Positions 7,644 through 11,918 of a stretch of DNA of 11,918 bases are shown one piece after another (within the stretch, counting starts at the first letter, position 1; the number at the start of each line of letters is the position of its first letter). This DNA is from Cyclobacteriaceae bacterium (GTDB taxonomy: Bacteria; Bacteroidota; Bacteroidia; Cytophagales; Cyclobacteriaceae), in assembly GCA_009885605.1 (NCBI GenBank), contig VFKK01000297.1, positions 1-11,918 of the forward strand. The letters run 5' to 3'. The notes below the pieces were generated by a model. It saw only the letters and a list, made by a program, of their open reading frames with translations. It searched no databases and was not told where the DNA came from. The translations under genes and the position numbers were made by a program.

Positions 7644-7704
7644 TCTAGATTGGAAAATTGAAAGATTGGAAGATTGGAAGATTAGTTGGAAAGTGGCAAG
7701 GTTG
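7644..7704. repeat. 8-bp-period repeat immediately upstream of hisA
   Basis: Read on the + strand directly from the hisA start codon: TCTAGATT, GGAAAATT, GAAAGATT, GGAAGATT, GGAAGATT (7644-7683), a clean 8-bp period with two identical units, then AGTTGGAAAGTGGCAAGG (7684-7701), which nearly matches a segment upstream of hisF. In the sense direction the leader of hisA is thus pyrimidine-rich (AATCTTCC repeated). There is no Shine-Dalgarno in it. Confidence 0.82.
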
Positions 7705-7737
7705 CAAAGTTGCCCACGGCCCTACTTTTTAATAAGA

Positions 7738-7788
7738 TCAAAGTACACTTTCTCCGGTAGCCATCGGTGCGTATTTCGTAGCTCGCAT
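7738..7788 (-). other. 16-codon open stretch in the hisH-hisA spacer, possible dispersed element
   Basis: On the - strand an ATG at 7788 opens a short frame, MRATKYAPMATGESVL, ending in TGA at 7738-7740. The same stretch can fold: TGCG and CGCA arms (around 7768-7787) and an imperfect palindrome CCGGTAGCCATCGG (7754-7767). No ribosome-binding signal is visible. I do not recognise it as a gene. Its base composition is richer in G+C than the A/G repeats next to it, so it looks like a separate inserted piece or a remnant of a dispersed intergenic element. Confidence 0.3.
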
Positions 7789-7826
7789 TTCTTATTTAAT
7801 ACCATTTACTTCTCACCACTTATACT

Positions 7827-8423
7827 TTAAATACCAAGAAAATTCTCCAACAACTTCTCCCCGACTGTGCTGCTTTTCTCAGGGTGCGCCTGAATCGCCC
7901 AGAAATTATCGCGATGCAAAATCGCCGAGAAATCATGAATGTAATGTGTAGTAGCAATCGAATACTCGCTCATTTCTGCATAAAAGCTATGTACGTAATA
8001 CACGAATGGGTTTGCTGGAAGACCATTTAGCAAAGGATCAGCAGTAAGATTCTCCAACTCATTCCAACCGACATGCGGTACCTTAAATTCCTGAGAATTC
8101 TCGGGAATGAATCGCTTCACTTTCACCGGAAAAACTCCCAAACATTTGGTGTCATTTTCCTCGGTATGCTCACAAAGCAACTGCAAACCCAGACAAACAC
8201 CCAGAAATGGCTGTTTCAAATCCTTAATTAACAAATCCAGTTTTCTGGCTTTCAGATAAGTCATCGCCGTACTGGCTTCTCCCTGACCGGGAAAAATGAC
8301 TTTGTCCGCAGCCCTGATTTTGGCCGGATCGTCTGTGAGTTCGGCATCCGCACCCAATCGCTCCAGCGCATAAAGCACTGACTGGACATTGCCTGAGTTG
8401 TATTTGATGACAGCTATTTTCAT
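7827..8423 (-). CDS. hisH: Imidazole glycerol phosphate synthase, glutaminase subunit HisH
   Basis: A 198-residue class I glutamine amidotransferase that frees ammonia from glutamine and passes it through the HisF barrel. The catalytic triad is C77 (FLGVCLGLQ), H180 and E182 (IQAHPEKS). The N-terminus MKIAVIKYNSGNVQSV is canonical and fixes the start at 8423. One oddity: the oxyanion-loop motif, PGVG in the HisH proteins I know, reads PGQG here (P45-G46-Q47-G48-E49). Length is normal. It starts four bases from a hairpin-forming heptamer array that fills the whole spacer after phhA, so its initiation region is probably structured. Confidence 0.97.
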   Translation of the reverse strand: MKIAVIKYNSGNVQSVLYALERLGADAELTDDPAKIRAADKVIFPGQGEASTAMTYLKARKLDLLIKDLKQPFLGVCLGLQLLCEHTEENDTKCLGVFPVKVKRFIPENSQEFKVPHVGWNELENLTADPLLNGLPANPFVYYVHSFYAEMSEYSIATTHYIHDFSAILHRDNFWAIQAHPEKSSTVGEKLLENFLGI

Positions 8424-8427
8424 AATT

Positions 8428-8496
8428 GAAGACGGAAGACGGAAGACGGAGGACGGAAGTGGATGTACTTCGGTCTTCGGTCTTCGGTCTTCGGTC
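8428..8496. repeat. Inverted heptamer arrays filling the phhA-hisH spacer
   Basis: Arm 1 (8428-8459) is GAAGACG repeated about four times; arm 2 (8468-8496) is CTTCGGT repeated four times, exactly in every unit. Between them is TGGATGTA. The reverse complement of arm 2 is GACCGAA in repeat, so the arms pair at six of seven positions with a G opposite G once per unit. The result is an imperfect stem of nearly 30 bp that starts just after the phhA stop and ends four bases from the hisH ATG. It may affect hisH translation or mRNA stability. Confidence 0.85.
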
Positions 8497-8500
8497 GTTT

Positions 8501-9283
8501 TTATTTATCCATCTTTTCCGCCAGCATCTCCTCCAGCACCGCCTCGATTTCAGGAAGTGACTCAAAGAGTTGCTCGAAACTTTCGATCACAAAATATTTA
8601 TCCTGAAAGTGATCTTTCCAGTATTCCTGATTCATAATCCGGCGGACGTCATACGGATAATGGGCGGGTTCATCAGAAAGACTAAACTTCGTCTCACCTG
8701 CCGAACTCATTATCCCTGCCCCGTAGATCTTCATACCGCCGTCCTCTTTGATCAGGCCAAACTCGATCGTAAACCAATAAATCCTGCTCAGCAACTGGAT
8801 CGCCCAAGGATTATCAATATGCTTCAGCGCTATTCCGGAAAGCTCCTCCAGAAAGTCCACATAATGCTGATTGGTCAGCAAAGGCATGTGGGCAAAGGCA
8901 TCATGAAACATATCCGGCTCCTCAAGATAATCGAGTTGGTCCATCTTGCGTAGCCAGGTTGATGAAGGAAATCGCCTGTTGTTCAGCAAGCCGAAAAACA
9001 AATCATCGTCGATCAATCCGGGCACAACATGTACGGCCCATCCGGTCTTCTTGGCCAGAACTTTGTTCAGTTCTTCGAAATTGGCAATCTTATCAGCAGA
9101 AAACTTTACTTCCTCCACTCCTTCCAAATAAGCTTTTGACGCTGCTTTGGGGAGATTTGGCATTTGCCTTTCAAAAAGAATCTTCCAAACATTGAAATCT
9201 TCTTTTGTATAGGACTCGTACTCCTGCTTCAACTCTTTTAATCTCGGGTCACTGAAGACCCAATTTTTAGGTTTATCAGTCAT
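8501..9283 (-). CDS. phhA: Phenylalanine 4-monooxygenase (pterin-dependent aromatic amino acid hydroxylase)
   Basis: A 260-residue single-domain enzyme predicted to hydroxylate phenylalanine to tyrosine with tetrahydropterin, O2 and non-haem Fe(II). The iron ligands are visible: H127 and H132 in PDMFHDAFAHMPLL, and E174 in YWFTIEFGLI, the 2-His-1-Glu triad of the family with the right spacing. Other family marks are the VPGLI segment (88-92) and RRFPSSTWLR (103-112). It lacks the N-terminal ACT domain of animal enzymes and matches the bacterial monomeric form in length. The ATG at 9283 gives a typical N-terminus. It is the first gene after a leader peptide and terminator and is followed by hisH 77 bases later, an unusual lead gene for a his cluster. 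Confidence 0.95.
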   Translation of the reverse strand: MTDKPKNWVFSDPRLKELKQEYESYTKEDFNVWKILFERQMPNLPKAASKAYLEGVEEVKFSADKIANFEELNKVLAKKTGWAVHVVPGLIDDDLFFGLLNNRRFPSSTWLRKMDQLDYLEEPDMFHDAFAHMPLLTNQHYVDFLEELSGIALKHIDNPWAIQLLSRIYWFTIEFGLIKEDGGMKIYGAGIMSSAGETKFSLSDEPAHYPYDVRRIMNQEYWKDHFQDKYFVIESFEQLFESLPEIEAVLEEMLAEKMDK

Positions 9284-9316
9284 TGTATACTTGGGTTAAT
9301 ATTTTCTCTTTAAAAC

Positions 9317-9349
9317 TAAAAAAGGCCTAAACCGGAACGGAATAGGCCT
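9317..9349 (-). terminator. Intrinsic terminator upstream of phhA, proposed attenuator
   Basis: On the - strand AGGCCTA (9349-9343) and TAGGCCT (9329-9323) form a perfect 7-bp stem with a 13-base loop, followed by T residues (9323-9318). It is 33 bases before the phhA ATG but about 136 bases after the DAHP synthase stop, so its position fits an attenuator in the phhA leader better than a simple end of the upstream gene. It could serve as both. The loop contains GGAACGGAAT (+ strand 9334-9343), which can pair with 9378-9388. Confidence 0.8.
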
Positions 9350-9377
9350 CAATATTTTTTATCCAAAAACCAAAGTC

Positions 9378-9399
9378 ATTCCTTTTCCTCAGCTGAGGA
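9378..9399 (-). promoter_or_regulatory. Palindrome at the leader stop codon and possible antiterminator arm
   Basis: TCCTCAGCTGAGGA (9386-9399) is a perfect 14-bp palindrome containing the leader peptide's TGA. Overlapping it, ATTCCTTTTCC (9378-9388, + strand) can pair with GGAACGGAAT (9334-9343) in the terminator loop: five pairs, a small internal loop, then four pairs. The two structures share 9386-9388 and so exclude each other. This is the layout expected for ribosome-controlled switching, but it is drawn by eye; no folding energy was calculated. Confidence 0.5.
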
Positions 9400-9442
9400 G
9401 ATGATAAGAATGGTGTACGTAGGTTCTTGGCGTTGGATTCAT
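9389..9442 (-). CDS. Predicted His/Tyr-rich leader peptide for phhA-his operon
   Basis: ATG at 9442 to TGA at 9389-9391 encodes MNPTPRTYVHHSYHLLS, 17 residues. Five of seven consecutive codons are Tyr or His (TAC GTA CAC CAT TCT TAT CAT), a strong enrichment for two rare residues. The stop codon lies in a palindrome, and a T-tailed hairpin follows 40 bases on. The genes after it make tyrosine (phhA) and histidine (hisH, A, F, IE), so the codon content fits the operon. By comparison with classical his and trp leader peptides, stalling at the His codons would be the sensor. No Shine-Dalgarno is seen, as elsewhere in the window. Translation is not proven. Confidence 0.6.
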   Translation of the reverse strand: MNPTPRTYVHHSYHLLS

Positions 9443-9446
9443 GTTT

Positions 9447-9477
9447 CGAATTTAAGCAGGTTAGCATCTAGGACCAA
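9447..9477 (-). promoter_or_regulatory. Possible Bacteroidota-type promoter before the leader peptide
   Basis: On the - strand, TAAATTCG (9454-9447) differs at one of the six fixed positions from the -7 consensus TAnnTTTG. TTGG (9477-9474) is a partial match to the -33 TTTG box, 19 bases upstream, within the usual 19-21 spacing. Transcription would then begin close to the ATG at 9442, giving a nearly leaderless peptide mRNA, which is odd; the promoter may instead lie farther up, or the region may be read from the DAHP synthase gene. Confidence 0.28.
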
Positions 9478-9484
9478 CTTTATT

Positions 9485-10504
9485 TTACAAAAGGTCGAAA
9501 GTTTTCCGCATCGCAAAGCTTTGTCTGATCCAGGATGCAAGTCTGGCGCTTTGTGCAAAATCAAGTGTCTGCTGTCCATCCGAATAGGCTTTGTCTGGTA
9601 TTTCGTGAGATTCGTAGATGATTCCATCCGCACCGGACATCACTCCTGCAAGGGACATTTGAGGGACGTATTCACGAATTCCGATTCCATGAGACGGATC
9701 CACGATCACCGGCAAATGAGATTTTGATTTCAAAATCGGAATTGCATTCAGGTCAAGCGTATTTCTGCTTGCCCGCTCATACGTTCTTATTCCTCTTTCG
9801 CAGAGAATTAGTTTTTCATTTCCTCCGGAAAAAACATATTCCGCAGACTGAAGTAATTCTTCAATCGTACCGGAAATACCCCGCTTGATCATGACAGCTT
9901 TGTCCACTTTTCCCAATTCATCCAGCAAGTTGAAGTTTTGAGTATTTCTCGCACCGACCTGATAAATGTCTACGTATGGGTACATTTCTTCAATCTGAGA
10001 AACCTGCATTACCTCGGTTACGATTTTGATTCCGGCTTCGCTTGCGATTTCATACCAAAGTTTCAGTCCGTCAATTCCCAAACCTCTGAAAGCATACGGA
10101 CTACTTCTTGGCTTGAATACTCCACCACGCATCATTTTGATTCCGTTATCTACGCAGTGTTTGACCACAGAACGAATCTGCTCTTCAGACTCGATGGAGC
10201 AAGGACCGGTAATGATAGCCATTTCCCCGTCTTTGATCTGAACTCCGTCACCGAGATCTACAGAAGTTGGCTTGGCTTTCCATTTTTTGGAGACGAGTTT
10301 GTACTCATCGGAGACGATGTGAATGTCAACGATTCCGTCCATTTGGCCTATTTTTCGGATGTCGAACTCATTTTTTCCGATGCCGATCAGGTAGTCTCCT
10401 AATTGGGTTTTTACCTCGGTGGTTTTGTAGCCAAGGCCATTAACCTGAGAGATCAACTTTTCTTTTTGTCCTTCGGAAATATCGGGTTGAAGCTGGATAA
10501 TCAT
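9485..10504 (-). CDS. aroF: 3-deoxy-7-phosphoheptulonate (DAHP) synthase, class I-beta
   Basis: A 339-residue enzyme joining phosphoenolpyruvate and erythrose 4-phosphate, the entry step of the shikimate pathway. Residues 1-70 (MIIQLQPDISEGQK... DIHIV) form the ferredoxin-like regulatory domain found in Thermotoga-type class I-beta enzymes and likely give allosteric control by aromatic amino acids. The barrel follows: GPCSIES (100-106, metal-binding C102), RGGVFKPRSSPYAFRG (126-141), QVGARNTQN (182-190), IKRG (206-209), ERGIRTYE (236-243) and VDPSHGIG (268-275, H272). The symbol varies between databases (aroF, aroA, aroG). It lies downstream of trpA across 173 bases that carry a repeat element, so it is probably part of the trp transcript. 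Confidence 0.95.
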   Translation of the reverse strand: MIIQLQPDISEGQKEKLISQVNGLGYKTTEVKTQLGDYLIGIGKNEFDIRKIGQMDGIVDIHIVSDEYKLVSKKWKAKPTSVDLGDGVQIKDGEMAIITGPCSIESEEQIRSVVKHCVDNGIKMMRGGVFKPRSSPYAFRGLGIDGLKLWYEIASEAGIKIVTEVMQVSQIEEMYPYVDIYQVGARNTQNFNLLDELGKVDKAVMIKRGISGTIEELLQSAEYVFSGGNEKLILCERGIRTYERASRNTLDLNAIPILKSKSHLPVIVDPSHGIGIREYVPQMSLAGVMSGADGIIYESHEIPDKAYSDGQQTLDFAQSARLASWIRQSFAMRKTFDLL

Positions 10505-10574
10505 GTTTATGTACGATTTAGGAAGTTTTTGATAGAAGTCAGGCTTTTTGAAACAGGTGTATATGGGATTAAAA

Positions 10575-10630
10575 GGATATTTTTTTCAAATCCCCCTTAC
10601 CCCCTTTGAAAAGGGGGAGTTGGCATATCC
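10575..10630. repeat. G/C-run hairpin element with flanking inverted repeats, trpA-aroF spacer
   Basis: CCCCCTTT (10600-10607) pairs with AAAGGGGG (10610-10617), giving a tight hairpin; a second CCCCCTT copy (10592-10598) can compete for the same arm. The whole is bounded by GGATAT (10575-10580) and ATATCC (10625-10630), an inverted pair. No T-run follows the stem on either strand, so it does not look like a terminator. This sort of CAAATCCCCCTTACCCCC element is one I associate with dispersed intergenic repeats in bacteria, which would need a genome search to confirm. Confidence 0.7.
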
Positions 10631-10677
10631 TGAACTTTTGCCCATATTTCAATAGTCAACTCCAAACAAATAACTTA

Positions 10678-11451
10678 TTAACTAATAACTGATTTTATAT
10701 ATTCCTGAATGTCCTCAGTCAGGTTTTTTGCGTCTTTGATTTTCTTAATGAAAGCCGATCCTATGATCGCTCCATTGCTATACCTGGATACCGTGCTGAA
10801 AGATTCTGAATCCGAAATCCCGAAACCGATCAGGCGTGGATTCTTCAAATTTAAGGCCTTCACTCGCTCGAAATAGGCAATCTGTTCTTCGCTGATTCCT
10901 GTTTTAGCACCTGTAATGCTGTGGGCAGAGACCATGTAGATGAATCCGTCTGAGTTGGAATCGATCTCCCTGATCCGGTTTTCGCTCGTTTGAGGGGAAA
11001 TCAGGAAAGTATTAAACAGGCCATACTTGTCGAAAATTGGCTTGAACTCATCTAAATATTGCTGCATTGGAAGATCCGGAAGGATCAATCCATCTATGCC
11101 AACTTCCTGGCATTTCTTGCAGAATTCTTCCATTCCGTATTGGATGATTGGATTAAGATATCCCATCATCACAACCGGAATGCGGATTTTAGCTCTGAAA
11201 CCTACCAGTTGGGAGAAAAGCTTTTTGAGGCTCATCCCATTTTCTAGGGCAATCATATTGCTATCCTGAATAGTGGGTCCGTCTGCAATCGGATCGGAAT
11301 AAGGAACCCCAATCTCGATGATATCTGCTCCGCCTGCCTGAATCGCCTCCATGATCGGAAGTGTGTCTTCAAGATTTGGGAAACCCGCAGTGAAATAGAT
11401 CGAGAGAACCCGTTCTTTTTTATGGTTGAATAAGTAGTGTATTCGGTTCAT
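10678..11451 (-). CDS. trpA: Tryptophan synthase alpha subunit
   Basis: A 257-residue (beta/alpha)8-barrel that cleaves indole-3-glycerol phosphate to indole, which tunnels to TrpB. The catalytic residues are E46 (DIIEIGVPYSDP, Glu49 in E. coli) and D57 (ADGP, Asp60 in E. coli). YFTAGFP (19-25), the VMMGYLNP loop (94-101), GLILPDLP (120-127) and GFGISD with GSAFIKKI near the end are family marks, the last ones binding phosphate. The start at 11451 gives the normal short N-terminal helix (MNRIHYLF). It follows trpB after an 86-base spacer occupied by an inverted heptamer array, whereas trpB and trpA overlap or nearly touch in many bacteria. Confidence 0.97.
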   Translation of the reverse strand: MNRIHYLFNHKKERVLSIYFTAGFPNLEDTLPIMEAIQAGGADIIEIGVPYSDPIADGPTIQDSNMIALENGMSLKKLFSQLVGFRAKIRIPVVMMGYLNPIIQYGMEEFCKKCQEVGIDGLILPDLPMQQYLDEFKPIFDKYGLFNTFLISPQTSENRIREIDSNSDGFIYMVSAHSITGAKTGISEEQIAYFERVKALNLKNPRLIGFGISDSESFSTVSRYSNGAIIGSAFIKKIKDAKNLTEDIQEYIKSVIS

Positions 11452-11465
11452 AATGTTGGATGTTT

Positions 11466-11533
11466 AATGACAGATGACCGATGTTGGAGCGTTGGATGTT
11501 TAAATCATCCGTCATCCAGCATCCGTCATCTAA
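11466..11533. repeat. Inverted heptamer arrays in the trpB-trpA spacer
   Basis: Arm 2 (11506-11533) is four heptamers: CATCCGT, CATCCAG, CATCCGT, CATCTAA. Arm 1 (11466-11498) is AATGACA, GATGACC, GATGTTG, GAGCGTTG, GATG. A TTTAAAT loop (11499-11505) separates them. The reverse complement of arm 2 (GATGACG GATGCTG GATGACG GATG) aligns with arm 1 with few mismatches and one extra base, so the transcript can form a long imperfect stem. It occupies almost the whole spacer, starting 4 bases after the trpB stop in transcription direction, the same design as the phhA-hisH spacer with a different heptamer. Confidence 0.8.
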
Positions 11534-11537
11534 TTTT

Positions 11538-11918
11538 TTAATAACCTCCCCACTTAATATAGGTGTCCAAATCCTTGTCTCCCCTACCGGAAAGGTTGAT
11601 TACAATCACATCATCGCTTTTGTAATCGATCATTTGCAAGGCATGAATCGCATGCGCAGTTTCGATAGCAGGAATGATTCCCTCCGTTCGGCTCAGCTCA
11701 ATTCCGGCTTTCATCGCATCTTCATCCTCAACTGCAACGAATTCTGCCCGACCGATATCAAACAAATGTGCGTGAACAGGACCAATTCCGGGATAGTCCA
11801 ACCCTGCGGAAATAGAATGAGGCTCGACGACTTGACCATCTGCAGTTTGCATCAGGAGAGTTTTTGATCCGTGCAAAATCCCGGAGGTTCCTAACACTGT
11901 AGTAGCAGCGGATTTACC
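11538..11918 (-). CDS. trpB: Tryptophan synthase beta subunit, C-terminal part (gene cut by window end)
   Basis: The last 126 residues of the PLP enzyme that joins indole with serine to make tryptophan. The frame is open to the window edge (GKSAATTVLGTSGILHG), so the GTG at 11897 is internal and the true start lies outside. HSISAGLDYPGIGPVHAHL is the conserved beta-subunit motif, followed by RTEGIIPAIETAHAIHAL and NLSGRGDKDLDTY; the Ser in NLSGRGDKD contacts the pyridine nitrogen of PLP in known structures. The C-terminus is complete (IKWGGY, stop at 11538-11540). It precedes trpA in the same orientation, as in standard trp operons. Confidence 0.96.
   Translation of the reverse strand, partial: GKSAATTVLGTSGILHGSKTLLMQTADGQVVEPHSISAGLDYPGIGPVHAHLFDIGRAEFVAVEDEDAMKAGIELSRTEGIIPAIETAHAIHALQMIDYKSDDVIVINLSGRGDKDLDTYIKWGGY

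Noticed and set aside
7116..7661. 181-residue + strand frame opposite hisA
   Set aside because: Antisense to the conserved HisA barrel, with a composition typical of a shadow frame and no domain.
8224..8565. Overlapping - strand frame of 113 residues across phhA-hisH
   Set aside because: It reads the heptamer repeat (KTEDRS-type peptide) and an alternate frame of hisH; no family resemblance, and it overlaps two certain genes.
10600..10617. Intrinsic terminator after trpA
   Set aside because: The hairpin is strong but no T-run follows on the - strand, and aroF lies downstream in the same orientation.
10505..10677. A leader peptide for aroF in the trpA-aroF spacer
   Set aside because: Short frames there read through the G/C-run repeat and contain no cluster of Trp, Phe or Tyr codons, and no T-tailed hairpin follows.
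11481..11867. 128-residue + strand frame opposite trpB
   Set aside because: Antisense to conserved TrpB sequence and begins in the heptamer repeat; not supported.

Overview
The window comes from a member of the Bacteroidota, probably of the Cytophagales/Cyclobacteriaceae type. The reasons are that Shine-Dalgarno sequences are almost absent, coding density is moderate with A/T-rich spacers, the spacers hold short degenerate repeats of a kind I associate with this phylum, and the proteins look typical of it (bifunctional HisIE, class I-beta DAHP synthase next to trpA, Tat-exported Dabb protein, S41 lipoprotein). The genus is an inference from protein style, not a measurement.

Left part (1-5254). 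The 3' end of typA/bipA on the + strand stops at a terminator that also serves the convergent GNAT acetyltransferase gene. Next on the - strand is a gene for a secreted, CotH-kinase-like protein. A spacer of about 210 bp, in which I see no clear promoter, separates it from two + strand genes: a Tat-exported Dabb-domain protein and a lipoprotein-type S41 peptidase. A second hairpin, T-rich on both sides, lies between the peptidase gene and hisIE.

Right part (5253-11918). Everything is on the - strand. In transcription order it reads trpB (cut by the window edge), trpA, DAHP synthase, [leader peptide plus terminator], phhA, hisH, hisA, hisF, hisIE. It is a block of aromatic and histidine biosynthesis: DAHP synthase feeds the shikimate pathway, TrpAB finish tryptophan, PhhA turns phenylalanine into tyrosine, and HisIE/A/HF carry out the middle steps of histidine synthesis. 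hisG, hisD, hisC and hisB are not in the window.

The most interesting region is the 201-bp gap between the DAHP synthase gene and phhA. On the - strand it encodes a 17-residue peptide with three His and two Tyr codons clustered in seven positions (MNPTPRTYVHHSYHLLS). Its stop codon lies inside a 14-bp perfect palindrome. A GC-rich hairpin followed by six T residues comes next, ending 33 bp before phhA. A segment after the stop codon can pair with the terminator loop, so the arrangement reads as a leader-peptide attenuator for phhA-hisHAF-IE.

The second theme is that most operon spacers carry short-period repeats. Heptamer arrays in inverted orientation lie between phhA and hisH and between trpB and trpA; 8-bp-period arrays lie just before hisA and hisF; a 14-bp-period array runs into the hisA stop codon; and a G/C-run hairpin with flanking inverted repeats lies between trpA and the DAHP synthase gene.
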